Positions 8,238-16,968 of a stretch of DNA of 64,000 bases are shown here, in pieces (within the stretch, counting starts at the first letter, position 1; every line of letters begins with the position of its first letter). The stretch lies in assembly GCF_025994315.1 (NCBI RefSeq), contig NZ_BAQE01000002.1; one strand, written 5' to 3'. The translations under genes were made by a program, and so were the position numbers. The notes under the pieces were generated by a model. It was not told the origin of the DNA. It worked only from the letters and a program-made list of their open reading frames with translations, and made no database searches. This DNA is from Swaminathania salitolerans (lineage in GTDB: Bacteria > Pseudomonadota > Alphaproteobacteria > Acetobacterales > Acetobacteraceae).

Positions 8238-9406
8238 CCGGCCCCGATCGCTCCCGTGACGAGAGGCCCGGCAAGACAGCCGGTTCCGGACTGCGCATAC
8301 TGGAAGTCACGAATATAGATTTCGCGCTCAGGCAGTTCCTGCATCCTCTCATGCGGGTCCTGCGCGACGGCGGTCACCATGTCGAAGGCGCCTGTGCCGA
8401 GGGCAGTCATCTCCTGCCGGTGCGCGAGGACGGTTTCGTGGTGCACGGGCTGCCGATGGCGCGGTCCTTCAATCCGCTTGCCCAGTACCGTGCCTTGCGT
8501 GCCCTTGTCAGGCTGATCCGTGAAACGCGTCCCGACCTCGTGCATGCCCATATGCCCATCAGCGGCTTCCTTGCGCGGATGGCTGCCTGGTGGTGCAACG
8601 TGCCTCTCGTCGCCTATACCTGTCACGGCTTCCTCTTCAACCAGCCGGGTTCGTATCGACGGCGCCTTCTCTCCTTCGTTCTGGAGTATCTCGCCGGTCA
8701 GGTGACGGATCGCTACATGACCGTCTCCCAGGAGGAAGCGCGGGATGCCCGCCGCCTCGGGATCAGCCCCCGGGCGATCGCTGTCGGGAACGGGCGGGAT
8801 CCGGCCCTGTTTCATCCGGATCGCGACGCGAGGGCGGAAATCCGCGCGGCGCTCGGCGTGCCCGACCGGGCCGTCGTGATCGTCGCCGTGTCCCGGCTGG
8901 TGCGTCACAAGGGCTATCCGGAATTGCTGCGGGCCATGGAGAGCGTGCCCGGTGCCATGCTGTGGATCGTAGGGGAGCGTTTGCCCTCCGACCACGGCGA
9001 CACGATGGCGCAGGAATTCTCGCATGCCGAGACTGTGCTCGGGCCGCGCCTCAGATGTCTCGGCTACAGGGACGACATCCCGCGTTTGCTTGCTGCGGCC
9101 GATATCTTCACGCTGCCGAGCCATTTCGAGGGGCTGCCCATGTCGATCATCGAGGCGATGCTCTGCGGTCTGCCGGTCGTCGCAACCGATATACGAGGGC
9201 CGCGCGAACAGATCGTCCCGGAAGAAACGGGGCTGCTTGTCCCTCCCGGGCTCGCCGCGCCTCTGGCAGGGGCGCTGAACCGTTTCGTCGAGGATCCGGC
9301 TTTCCGCGAACGCGCAGGACAGGCCGGTCTCCTCCGGGCACGCGCGCTCTATACCCAGGATGCGGTTCTGACCCGGGTCCGTGCCCTGCTGACCGGAGAG
9401 AGCTGA
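8234..9406 (+). CDS. GT4-family glycosyltransferase
   Basis: A 390-residue retaining glycosyltransferase with the GT-B fold. The N-terminal acceptor domain starts LRILEVTNIDFALRQFLHPLMRVLRDGG. The C-terminal GT4 domain shows VAVSRLVRHKGYPELLRAM and the donor-binding E-x7-E element in SHFEGLPMSIIEAMLCGLPVVATD. This organisation is typical of enzymes that build lipopolysaccharide, exopolysaccharide or glycolipids from NDP- or polyprenyl-linked sugars; the substrate cannot be read. I chose the ATG at 8234 because it overlaps the previous stop codon as ATGA, the standard coupled arrangement. An in-frame start 24 bases earlier would lie inside the heparinase-like gene. Confidence 0.85.
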   Translation: MTGPDRSRDERPGKTAGSGLRILEVTNIDFALRQFLHPLMRVLRDGGHHVEGACAEGSHLLPVREDGFVVHGLPMARSFNPLAQYRALRALVRLIRETRPDLVHAHMPISGFLARMAAWWCNVPLVAYTCHGFLFNQPGSYRRRLLSFVLEYLAGQVTDRYMTVSQEEARDARRLGISPRAIAVGNGRDPALFHPDRDARAEIRAALGVPDRAVVIVAVSRLVRHKGYPELLRAMESVPGAMLWIVGERLPSDHGDTMAQEFSHAETVLGPRLRCLGYRDDIPRLLAAADIFTLPSHFEGLPMSIIEAMLCGLPVVATDIRGPREQIVPEETGLLVPPGLAAPLAGALNRFVEDPAFRERAGQAGLLRARALYTQDAVLTRVRALLTGES

Positions 9407-9435
9407 GGCGCCGATCGTATGGCTGGTCTCTTCAT

Positions 9436-10050
9436 CTAGAGCCAGCCATTGCGTCTTGCGATATGGCTCGCTTCGATCCGGTTGCGCGCGCCGATCTTCT
9501 GGATGATCTCCGAAAAGCAGTTGCGCACGGTCCCCGGAGACAGCGAGAGCGATGTTGCGATCTGCTGGTTCGACCGCCCCGATTCGGCCATGCGGAGAAT
9601 GGCCCTGTCCCGCGATGTGAGCGGATCGTGAGACGCATCCCAGACCTGCCTCGCAAGTTCGGGGTCTATCGCACGTCCGCCCCGACCGACCAGACGGATC
9701 GACTCGGCCAGCTCGGAGACCGGCGCATCCTTGAGGAGATATCCCCGGACCCCGGCATTGAGCGCACGCTTCATGTAGCCCGCTCGCGCGAAGGTGGTCA
9801 CGATCACAACGACGGTTTTCGCCTTGTCGCGATGCAGGCATTCGGCGATATCGATTCCGCTCATTCCCGGCATCTCGATATCGGTCAGGAGAATGTCCGG
9901 GCGCTCCTCTCTCGCGCGCTCCAGCGCTTCCGGCCCGGATCGCGCGGTTCCGACAATCTCGAAATCCGGCTCGAGGGCCAGAATGGCGGCAAACGCCTCG
10001 AGAAGCATGATCTGGTCTTCGGCAAGCACGAGACGCAGTTTTCGCCTCAT
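9436..10050 (-). CDS. NarL/DesR-type response regulator
   Basis: A 204-residue two-component response regulator. Residues 1-122 are the receiver domain: acidic pocket Glu11-Asp12, phospho-acceptor Asp57 in PDILLTDIEMPGMSG, the switch threonines in VIVTTFARAG, and Lys108 in GYLLKDAP. Residues about 140-204 are a LuxR-type helix-turn-helix (PLTSRDRAILRMAESGRSNQQIATSL). The receiver resembles DesR of Gram-positive bacteria (EDQxMLL, TDIEMPGM), and the neighbouring kinase is DesK-like. The ATG overlaps the kinase stop as ATGA, so it is the last gene of a three-gene operon. Targets are unknown; the hairpin in the operon leader (11724-11747) is a candidate site. Confidence 0.92.
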   Translation of the reverse strand: MRRKLRLVLAEDQIMLLEAFAAILALEPDFEIVGTARSGPEALERAREERPDILLTDIEMPGMSGIDIAECLHRDKAKTVVVIVTTFARAGYMKRALNAGVRGYLLKDAPVSELAESIRLVGRGGRAIDPELARQVWDASHDPLTSRDRAILRMAESGRSNQQIATSLSLSPGTVRNCFSEIIQKIGARNRIEASHIARRNGWL

Positions 10051-11141
10051 AGGAAGTCTCCAAGCGTGATTCGCAATGTCGTGCCATGCGCATGACGCGT
10101 GATTGTCAGGCTCCCTCCCAGCTCTGTGATACGGGCGCGCATTCCGCTTATACCATTTCCTTCATGAAATGAAATACTTTGTTGTATTTCTTCCGGGCCT
10201 TGGTCCCGGATCTCGAGGGTTGTCTCTCCGGCGGAGGAAGAACCGAAAGCGATCGTGCAGCTTTCGGCCCGGGCATGACGAATGACGTTTGTCACCCCTT
10301 CACGCAGGATCGCGGCGAAGACGCCCTCCCGATGCGCGGGGATATGCCCGGGATCGCCTGCGATACGGCATGAAACCCCGCTTGTCTGCAGCGCCGTCAC
10401 GGCCTCCGACAGTTCCTGTCCGAGGGTTGCGATCCTCATGCTCGAGACGGTCTGGCGCGTTTCCGACAGGGCATGTCGCGCAGTCCGTGCAATCGTCTCG
10501 AGATCGTCGCGCAGGGCGGCTGTTGCATCCTTGTCCCTGCGCAGGGCGAGGTCGGACCGCAAGACGATCAGGGTGAGGGTTTGACCGAGCGTATCGTGCA
10601 GGTCGCGCGCGATGCGCTCCCTCTCCGCAGCGACGGTAAGATGGCGTATCTGGTCCTGGGCATCGGCCAACCGGGCATTCTTCGCGAAAAGGGCCAGTTG
10701 CAGACGCGTGCCCAAGAATGTGCCGATGGCGACGATGAGCGTGACCGGAATATCGTAAGGACTCCGTGCGGGGCCGAGGGCGACCGCGGAATAGAGACCC
10801 AGCGTGACGATCAGAAGGATCAGTGCCGATCGGAGCGTTCCGATCACGCCGCATGTTGCTGCGGCGAAGATGAAAAAGATGCCCCAGTATCCCCGGAACG
10901 GAATGAGAGCGAGACCGATCGCGGCGGTCGCGATGGCTTGCCCCCGGAGGGACGGTCGGAACCGGTCGGGAAGGAAGGGCAAAGCAAGCAGGATCGCGCT
11001 TCCGGCCAGCCAGGCAGCGACAGCCGGCAGCGAGGTTCCGTAACGTAGCCATGGCAGCGGGAAGAGCGGGAGATAGACGCCTGAAAGCAGTCTCCAGCGC
11101 GTTGCCGTCTGCGGCGAGCCGGGATGCGCTTCGCTTCTCAT
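10047..11141 (-). CDS. DesK-like membrane sensor histidine kinase
   Basis: A 364-residue sensor kinase of the HPK7/NarX-DesK class. Residues about 17-155 form five or six hydrophobic membrane segments with almost no periplasmic loop, the layout of kinases that sense from within the membrane. The DHp domain (HisKA_3) carries the phospho-acceptor His182 in RERIARDLHDTLGQTLTL. The ATP-binding domain shows the N box in ILREGVTNVIRHARAESC and the G box in GNGISGMRARI. In Bacillus, DesK senses membrane thickness and fluidity; the same stimulus here is only an analogy. Both ends overlap their neighbours by ATGA, giving a tightly coupled order of membrane protein, kinase, regulator. Confidence 0.9.
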   Translation of the reverse strand: MRSEAHPGSPQTATRWRLLSGVYLPLFPLPWLRYGTSLPAVAAWLAGSAILLALPFLPDRFRPSLRGQAIATAAIGLALIPFRGYWGIFFIFAAATCGVIGTLRSALILLIVTLGLYSAVALGPARSPYDIPVTLIVAIGTFLGTRLQLALFAKNARLADAQDQIRHLTVAAERERIARDLHDTLGQTLTLIVLRSDLALRRDKDATAALRDDLETIARTARHALSETRQTVSSMRIATLGQELSEAVTALQTSGVSCRIAGDPGHIPAHREGVFAAILREGVTNVIRHARAESCTIAFGSSSAGETTLEIRDQGPEEIQQSISFHEGNGISGMRARITELGGSLTITRHAHGTTLRITLGDFL

Positions 11142-11713
11142 GTTCCAATGTTCGACGCGGATGCGATCCGGGCGCTGGCCGGGATGGTGCAGCGCTCAGG
11201 GCGTTCCGTCAGAAGGCGGATCGCGGCAGTCAGCCACAGGCAGAGCGCCGTTCCGAGACCGGCGACAAGACTGCGAAGCGGGTCCGTGAGTCCGAGAGCG
11301 AGGAGCGTCAGGCCGATGATACCGCATCCTGCGATCACGTGGATGGGATCCCGCTTCGTCCGGCCCGGCAGGAAGAAGGAGGCGCCGATCGCGAGTCCTG
11401 CTGCGGGGAGCATCAGATCGGAGCGATGCAGGCAGTGAAGGGCGAATCCGAGCAGGAAGAGAAGGGGAATACGCAGACGACGCAAAGATCTCTCTCGCCC
11501 GGCCCCGATCGCGCCTCGCGTGCTGCATGGCGCCCGCGAGAGAAACCCATAGGCGAGCGCCAGGCCTGGTGCTGCGAGAAGGGCGGCGATCCGGATCGCG
11601 TCGAGCCCCGTCACGCTGAGGCCGCGATAGCCCCACCAGATTGCGAGAGCGAGGCCCGTGAGATCCGTCAGCGCGACGCGGAAGGAGGAAACGATCCCGG
11701 TTGTTACGGTCAT
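11138..11713 (-). CDS. Small membrane protein, first gene of the DesK/DesR-like operon
   Basis: I do not recognise this family. The product (191 residues from the ATG at 11713) has about five hydrophobic segments: ALTDLTGLALAIWW, IRIAALLAAPGLALAYGF, LRIPLLFLLGFALHCL, VIAGCGIIGLTLLALGL and LVAGLGTALCLWLTAAI, joined by short basic loops. An alternative ATG at 11752 would add 13 residues, but that stretch spans a perfect hairpin (11724-11747) and has no ribosome site, so I prefer 11713. Its stop overlaps the kinase start as ATGA. The context suggests an accessory membrane component, either a signal partner of the kinase or a protein controlled by it. Conservation in related genomes was not checked. 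Confidence 0.65.
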   Translation of the reverse strand: MTVTTGIVSSFRVALTDLTGLALAIWWGYRGLSVTGLDAIRIAALLAAPGLALAYGFLSRAPCSTRGAIGAGRERSLRRLRIPLLFLLGFALHCLHRSDLMLPAAGLAIGASFFLPGRTKRDPIHVIAGCGIIGLTLLALGLTDPLRSLVAGLGTALCLWLTAAIRLLTERPERCTIPASARIASASNIGT

Positions 11714-11723
11714 GACATGTCTA

Positions 11724-11747
11724 TCCCGGAGAAGAGAAACTCCGGGA
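11724..11747. promoter_or_regulatory. Perfect inverted repeat in the leader of the two-component operon
   Basis: TCCCGGAG and CTCCGGGA form an 8-base perfect inverted repeat with the 8-base spacer AAGAGAAA. It sits directly upstream of the ATG at 11713. It could be an mRNA hairpin that limits translation or an operator for the encoded response regulator. No T-run follows, so it is not an ordinary terminator. Confidence 0.45.
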
Positions 11748-11903
11748 AGCATGGATAACGATTCGCTCAGGTAACAGTGTCGTCAGTCATGCGGTCGTCA
11801 TGACCGGACATGAAGAAAAAGAAAGAAACCCCCGCGTTGCGATGCCCGGTTTCACCTTTTCTTCCTGTCGTTCGGTCCTGCGGGCGTGTCTTTATTCCGG
11901 GTA

Positions 11904-13163
11904 TCAGGTCCGGGGGCGCAGAAGGAGGTGATGCTTCTTCCCGGAGGAGAGCTTGAGCGCTCCCTCCACGAGATCCCCGGTGCCGATCAGTCGGTTCTCG
12001 TCGGAGATCGGGCGATCGTTGAGCCGCGCACCCCCGCCACGGATGAGGCGACGTGCCTCCCCGTTGCTCGCGACCAGCCCGGCCTCTGCGAAGAGACGGA
12101 AGGCAGGTATGCCCTCGTTCAGCAGGGCGGCAGGGATCTCCCGGGAGGGAAGATCGGCGGTCAGCGTCCCGGTCTCGAAAGCCTGACGGGCGGTCTCGGC
12201 TGCCGCCTCCGCGGCCTCGCGTCCATGGCAGATCGCCGTTGCTTCGGTCGCGAGTATCTTTTTCGCCTCGTTGATCTCCGCTCCCTGCAATGCGCCGAGG
12301 CGCGTGCATTCCTCGACAGGAAGATCGGTGAAGAATCTGAGGAACCGACCGACATCGTCATCCTCGGTATTGCGCCAGAACTGCCAGTATTCGAAGACGG
12401 GCAGCTTCGCCGCATTGACCCAGGTCGCACCCTTGGCCGATTTGCCCATCTTGGCGCCCGACGACGTCGTGACGAGGGGCGTGGTAAGGCCGAAGACCTG
12501 TCTTGCATCCGTGCGTCTGACCAGATCGATTCCTGCGACGATATTGCCCCACTGGTCCGATCCGCCCATCTGGAGCACGGCGCCATGACGACGGTTCAGT
12601 TCCCGGAAATCGTAGGACTGGAGAATGGAGTAGTTGAACTCCAGAAAGGTCAGGCCCTGCTCCCGTTCGAGGCGTTGCTTGACGCTCTCGAAGGAGAGCA
12701 TGCGGCTGATCGAGAAATGCACCCCGACATCCTGCAGCAGCTCGATATAGGAGAGCCGGTCCAGCCAGTCGGCATTATTGACCAGCATCGCGCCGGAATT
12801 GCTGCTCTCGAAGTCCAGGAACTGCCTGAGGCTGGACTCGATGCCGACGAGATTGGCGGCGAGTCTTTCGGGGCTCATCAGGGCACGCGCCTCGTCCCTG
12901 AACGACGGATCGCCGATCTTTGCCGTGCCTCCGCCCATCAGGGCTATGGGACGATGACCGTGGCGCTGCATCAGGCGCAGCATCATGATGGCGAGCGCAT
13001 TGCCCACATGCAGCGAATCCGCGGTGGGATCGAAGCCGATATATCCGGTGACAGGACCGGCGCACATGGCGGCGTCGAGAGACGCCAGATCCGTGCACTG
13101 GAAAATATAGCCGCGTGCCTCAGCCTCTCGCAGGAAAGGACTTTTCAGCGCGTGCTCTGCCAT
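11904..13163 (-). CDS. tyrS: Tyrosyl-tRNA synthetase
   Basis: A 419-residue class I aminoacyl-tRNA synthetase that charges tRNA-Tyr. The HIGH-like element is seen as GFDPTADSLHVGNALAIMML (HVGN here). The tyrosine pocket lies in FSISRMLSFESVKQRLE and YSILQSYDF, followed by GGSDQWGNI, and the KMSKS loop is SSGAKMGKSAKG. The C-terminal S4 RNA-binding domain is seen from about residue 350 (FRLFAEAGLVASNGEARRLIRGGGARLND). Length and order match bacterial TyrRS. It starts with ATG at 13161-13163, and a 426-base region without a gene lies upstream. It is transcribed toward the two-component operon but separated from it by about 190 bases. Confidence 0.97.
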   Translation of the reverse strand: MAEHALKSPFLREAEARGYIFQCTDLASLDAAMCAGPVTGYIGFDPTADSLHVGNALAIMMLRLMQRHGHRPIALMGGGTAKIGDPSFRDEARALMSPERLAANLVGIESSLRQFLDFESSNSGAMLVNNADWLDRLSYIELLQDVGVHFSISRMLSFESVKQRLEREQGLTFLEFNYSILQSYDFRELNRRHGAVLQMGGSDQWGNIVAGIDLVRRTDARQVFGLTTPLVTTSSGAKMGKSAKGATWVNAAKLPVFEYWQFWRNTEDDDVGRFLRFFTDLPVEECTRLGALQGAEINEAKKILATEATAICHGREAAEAAAETARQAFETGTLTADLPSREIPAALLNEGIPAFRLFAEAGLVASNGEARRLIRGGGARLNDRPISDENRLIGTGDLVEGALKLSSGKKHHLLLRPRT

Positions 13164-13589
13164 GTCGGGTCATCCACTCGGTTACGGGTCGGCTCCTGTT
13201 CCGCGCCGGTCGATCAGGGTGATCCTGATCCGTAGGCGGTCCTGTCGCGCGACGGATTGGTTTTTCGGGGCGGTATCACGCCTGATCGCGTGCCCCGCTG
13301 CGGCACCGGAACGCATCCGGTGCCCGGGGTGCTAGCACGAAAAGCGGGGCTTGCCGAATACCCCGTTCGTTCTGTCCTGTCCTGCAGGACGCGGGCGGTC
13401 CGGACGGGACCGGTCCGATCGGGCATATCCGGGGTTGTGTATGGAACGGTCGCCCATTTCGTGCGGGCTGGCCGGGCCGGGCCGGGCTGGTCGGGTTGGC
13501 TGAGCTGCGTGACCCGGGTTCACGGACCGGGGCTGACCGATCGGGGCTGACGGCACCCGGTGCGGATGCACGTCAGCCCCCTGACTCGT
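13164..13589. other. Gene-free, GC-rich region upstream of tyrS
   Basis: No convincing gene. The reading frames here are Gly/Arg/Pro-rich low-complexity translations. The stretch contains GC-rich near-repeats: GGGCCGGGCCGGGCTGG around 13470-13490, and two copies of CGGGGCTGAC (13531-13551) before the hairpin described separately. It must hold the tyrS promoter near its left end and the transcript end of the alpha/beta hydrolase gene at its right end. I could not place a clear promoter. Confidence 0.5.
13543..13580 (-). terminator. Strong hairpin downstream of the alpha/beta hydrolase gene
   Basis: GGGGCTGACG at 13543-13552 and CGTCAGCCCC at 13571-13580 are perfect 10-base complements around an 18-base loop that can itself fold. 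It lies 10 bases beyond the stop of the minus-strand hydrolase gene. The lack of a T-run makes it a hairpin-type 3' end rather than a textbook intrinsic terminator. Confidence 0.45.
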
Positions 13590-14255
13590 TCAGTCTGCGG
13601 CGAGCGCCAGCGTGCGTCGGCTGCGCATCGTGGTTACGTGATCTTCCAGCGCCGCGGCGACCTTCTCGGCCTCGCTGGCGAAGATGTGATTCGCTCCATC
13701 GAAAATGCGATAATCGACTTCGACGTTCTTCTGCGTGTTCAGCTTGTCGACAAGCTTCCGGATGCCGGGCTCCGGTGCCATGTCGTCCTTCTCACCTGCG
13801 ATCATCAGGCCGCCGCAGGGGCAAGGCGCGAGAAAGCCGAAATCATAGTCGTTCGCCGGTGGGGCGACGCTGATCCAGCCGCTGATCTCGGGGCGACGCA
13901 TGAGAAGCTGCATACCCACGAACGCACCGAAGGAGTAGCCTCCGATCCAGAGTTCGTTCGAGTTCGGGTTGACCATCTGCATCCAGTCGAGCGCTGCCGC
14001 CGCATCGGAAATCTCGCCGATACCGCCATCGTAGCGGCCCTGCGAGCGACCGACGCCACGCGAGTTGTAGCGCATGACCGAGAAACCCATTTTCTCGAAG
14101 GACCGGTACATCGTGTAGGTGATGCGGTTATTCATGGTTCCGCCATGGAGCGGATGCGGATGCAGAACCAGAGCGAGCGGCGCATTGGGCTCGTCAGAGT
14201 GGTGGTAACGACCCTCCAGCCGACCGTCGGGGCCGGCGAACATGACTTCTGGCAT
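13590..14255 (-). CDS. Alpha/beta hydrolase (COG2945-like)
   Basis: A 221-residue single-domain alpha/beta hydrolase. The oxyanion region is LHPHPLHGGTMNN (residues 31-43), the nucleophile is Ser108 in WIGGYSFGAFVG, the acid is Asp157 or Asp158 in IAGEKDDMAPE, and the base is His190 in DGANHIFAS. The HPHP..GG and YNSRGVGRSQG blocks match a widespread family of unknown substrate. There is no signal peptide, so it is cytoplasmic. In many alphaproteobacteria a gene of this type sits next to Fe-S assembly genes; here it is divergent from two cysteine desulfurase genes. The ATG at 14255 has GGAAG upstream. Confidence 0.85.
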   Translation of the reverse strand: MPEVMFAGPDGRLEGRYHHSDEPNAPLALVLHPHPLHGGTMNNRITYTMYRSFEKMGFSVMRYNSRGVGRSQGRYDGGIGEISDAAAALDWMQMVNPNSNELWIGGYSFGAFVGMQLLMRRPEISGWISVAPPANDYDFGFLAPCPCGGLMIAGEKDDMAPEPGIRKLVDKLNTQKNVEVDYRIFDGANHIFASEAEKVAAALEDHVTTMRSRRTLALAAD

Positions 14256-14726
14256 TAAAATGCTTCCGAATTTTGATCCCGCGGGAAAAGCGCAGCGGGA
14301 GAGGTGTTTTTGTTACGGATGAATGAGACTGCCCGAAACCGGATAGAGCCGGGGTGTCGTCGTCAATCGGCCGGAAAATGGCTGATCCCGATACGGGCAG
14401 ATCATGACGAACGATATGGAAGGCGTCAGCCGTAGTTCACCGGAAGGGTGGCAGGTCGCGTGTGAAAACCACGAAGGGAATCTGCAGGCGTCAAAACGCG
14501 CATGGACGAGCTCCTCAACGGTGAGAGGATATCGGGTGGATATCCCCCTGACGCAGCATGGGCATTCGGGTGTGCGGAACACGCCCTTATGGCCACCACG
14601 CCATCATGGCCGCAGTGTATAACGATGACGAAGGGGTAAATTCCACAGAAATCGTCAGAAAGGCGCCAATTCCCGGTCCGTTGCTTTTGACTTGCGTCTT
14701 GCGGGTACAATTCGATCTATAGACGC
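14256..14726. other. Divergent intergenic region, hydrolase / cysteine desulfurase
   Basis: A 471-base stretch with no supported gene; the short reading frames in it have no recognisable motifs. It is somewhat richer in A+T than its surroundings and must carry promoters for both flanking operons. A TACAAT -10-like box at 14706-14711 lies only 15 bases before the desulfurase ATG, so that mRNA would have an extremely short leader. No IscR-type binding site could be confidently identified by eye. Confidence 0.4.
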
Positions 14727-15815
14727 ATGACCGTCTATCTCGATGCCAACGCAACGGAATGCCTCCGACCTTCCGCCATGACTGCCATGCTCGACGCGCT
14801 GCGATGCGAGGGGAACCCCTCCTCCGTGCATGGGCCGGGAAGGAAGGCGCGCGCACTCCTCGAAGCCGCGCGCAGCCAGATCGGCAGTCTCTGGGGCATG
14901 GGGCCGGAGCAGGTCGTTTTCACCTCCGGCGGCACGGAGGCCAATGCGCTTGCCATTCATGCCTTCGGTCAGGGCAGACGGGTCCTCGTCGGGGCGACGG
15001 AACACGACGCGGTACGCATGGCGTCGTCTCATGCCGAGATCGTGCCCGTGCGGGGCGACGGACAGCTTTGCCTCGACGCGCTGGACCGCATGCTGGGTTC
15101 GGGAGGGCCCGCGCTCGTCTGTGCCATGATCGCGAATAACGAGACCGGCATTCTTCATCCGCTCGAGGCGATACGGGATCTGTGCCTCCGTCACGGGGCG
15201 CTGCTTCATGTCGATGCGGTGCAGGGCGCCGGCCGGATCGCCCTGACTTGCGACGGCGTGACGAGCATGGCCGTGTCGGGCCACAAGGCCGGAGGCGCGA
15301 AAGGAGCCGGGGCGCTTCTTCTGGGTGGGGAGCTTCATGTCACGCCCTTGATGCGTGGAGGCGGGCAGGAGCGCGGACGCCGCGGTGGCACACAGCCCCT
15401 TCAGATCATCGTCGGAATGGCTGCCGCTTTCCAGGATGCCTGCGCGCAGGACTGGAGGCCCGTTGCGGATCTGCGCGACCGGATCGACGAGTTCGCGCTC
15501 TCCTGCGGGGCGCGTGTCATCGGAGACCGGCATGCGCCGCGTCTGCCGAACACCACATCCCTTTCCCTCTGGGGGGTTCCGGCCCAGACCCAGCTCATGA
15601 TGCTCGATCTTGCGGGTTTTGCGGTCTCGACCGGATCCGCCTGCTCGTCCGGCAAGGTTTCCGCCTCGCATGTCCTGTCTGCCATGGGGCTGGGCGAGGC
15701 CGCTGCACAGGCCATCCGTATCTCGCTTCCATGGAACGTGACGGAGGAACAGGTCGTGGCGTTTAAGGCGGCGTATCGCACGATGGCCGAGCGTCTGGGG
15801 ACGCGCGCCGCATGA
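14727..15815 (+). CDS. Cysteine desulfurase, first of a tandem pair
   Basis: A 362-residue PLP enzyme of the NifS/IscS class, which takes sulfur from cysteine as an enzyme-bound persulfide. The start is VYLDANATECLRP, followed by GNPSSVHGPGRKAR and VVFTSGGTEANALAIH. The PLP lysine is in MAVSGHKAGGAKGAG, and the persulfide cysteine is in STGSACSSGKVSASHVL. It is slightly shorter than IscS (about 400) and ends soon after the catalytic loop, lacking IscS-like C-terminal residues that contact IscU. Its stop overlaps the second desulfurase gene (ATGA). No IscU, IscA or HscAB gene is nearby. It could be a dedicated sulfur donor for tRNA thiolation or a partner of the second copy. Confidence 0.9.
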   Translation: MTVYLDANATECLRPSAMTAMLDALRCEGNPSSVHGPGRKARALLEAARSQIGSLWGMGPEQVVFTSGGTEANALAIHAFGQGRRVLVGATEHDAVRMASSHAEIVPVRGDGQLCLDALDRMLGSGGPALVCAMIANNETGILHPLEAIRDLCLRHGALLHVDAVQGAGRIALTCDGVTSMAVSGHKAGGAKGAGALLLGGELHVTPLMRGGGQERGRRGGTQPLQIIVGMAAAFQDACAQDWRPVADLRDRIDEFALSCGARVIGDRHAPRLPNTTSLSLWGVPAQTQLMMLDLAGFAVSTGSACSSGKVSASHVLSAMGLGEAAAQAIRISLPWNVTEEQVVAFKAAYRTMAERLGTRAA

Positions 15816-16960
15816 TCTATCTCGACTACCAGTCGACGACCCCGTGCGATCCTGCCGTGGTCGAGGCCATGCTTCCCTTCTTTTCCGGGCAGTTCGGCAA
15901 TCCCCATAGCGAGGATCATGCGCCCGGTCGTCTCGCGTCCCGTGCGATCGAGGAGGCGCGTCGGTCTGTCGCCTCCCTGATCGGGGCGTCTCCGCGCGAG
16001 ATCGTTTTCACCTCCGGAGCGACGGAGGCCAATAATCTGGCGATCAAGGGAGCCGCCCGTTATCTGGCACATCAGGGAAGCGCCCGTCGGCGGATCGTGA
16101 CCGTCGCGACCGAACATAAATGCGTGCTCGAATCCGTGCGCGATCTTGCCATGGAGGGATTCGAGCCTGTCATTCTGCCGGTCGGGGCGAACGGGCTGGT
16201 CGATCCCGCGGCGCTGGCGCGCGCGCTCGAGAGTCCGACGGCGCTCGTCAGCATCATGAGCGTGAATAACGAGACCGGCGTGATCCAGGATATCGCCTCC
16301 CTGTCGCATATCGTCCGGGAGGCGGGTGCGCTGTTTCATACCGATGCCGCCCAGGCAGCGGGAAGGATCCCGCTCGATCATGACACGGTCGATCTGATGT
16401 CGCTTTCGGCCCACAAGATTTACGGGCCGAAAGGGGTCGGGGCGCTTTATGTCCGGCATCGGCCGAGAACGCGTCTCGTCCCGCTCTTTTCGGGAGGGGG
16501 ACAGGAGCGCGGGTTGCGATCGGGCACCTTGCCGACGCCGCTGGTCGCCGGGTTCGGTGTCGCCTGTGCCCTCGCCCGGGATCATGTGCAGAGCGAAGGG
16601 GCGCGTCTCGGCCGGTTGCGGGATTGTCTGGCAGCCGGTCTCGTTTCGGGCCTGCCCGGGCTGAGGGTGAACGGTGCGGGCGCCGATCGTGTCGCGGGGG
16701 CACTCAATGTGATGCTGCCGCCCGGCCATGCGGCCCTGGATCTGATCCGCGCCATGCCCGACGTTGCCGTCTCGACCGGTTCGGCCTGCAGCTCGGCCGA
16801 AATCGCACCGTCCTATGTTCTGACGGCAATGGGGATCGACGCAAAAGACGCGGCGCGATGCTTGCGTCTCTCGGTCGGACGTTTTACGTCCGAGCCCGAA
16901 ATCGTGCGGGCACTGGAGCTGTTTCTGGATGCCGCGCGCAGGATCCATTGCCCGGGGTAA
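15812..16960 (+). CDS. Cysteine desulfurase, second of a tandem pair
   Basis: A 382-residue paralogue of the preceding gene, closer to canonical IscS/NifS: MIYLDYQSTTPCDPAVVEAM, FGNPHSEDHAPG, IVFTSGATEANNLAIKG, PLP lysine in MSLSAHKIYGPKGVGALYV, and persulfide cysteine in STGSACSSAEIAPSYVL. All catalytic residues are present, so both copies are probably active. Coupled translation with the first copy is indicated by the ATGA overlap, and the ferredoxin starts 8 bases after its stop. The order resembles the tandem nifS/iscS pair of Rickettsia isc operons, but without iscU and the chaperone genes. Confidence 0.93.
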   Translation: MIYLDYQSTTPCDPAVVEAMLPFFSGQFGNPHSEDHAPGRLASRAIEEARRSVASLIGASPREIVFTSGATEANNLAIKGAARYLAHQGSARRRIVTVATEHKCVLESVRDLAMEGFEPVILPVGANGLVDPAALARALESPTALVSIMSVNNETGVIQDIASLSHIVREAGALFHTDAAQAAGRIPLDHDTVDLMSLSAHKIYGPKGVGALYVRHRPRTRLVPLFSGGGQERGLRSGTLPTPLVAGFGVACALARDHVQSEGARLGRLRDCLAAGLVSGLPGLRVNGAGADRVAGALNVMLPPGHAALDLIRAMPDVAVSTGSACSSAEIAPSYVLTAMGIDAKDAARCLRLSVGRFTSEPEIVRALELFLDAARRIHCPG

Positions 16961-16968
16961 CGACAGAT

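Noticed and set aside
13257..13550. 97-residue reading frame upstream of tyrS
   Set aside because: Low-complexity Gly/Arg translation of GC-rich near-repeats, with no ribosome site or family.
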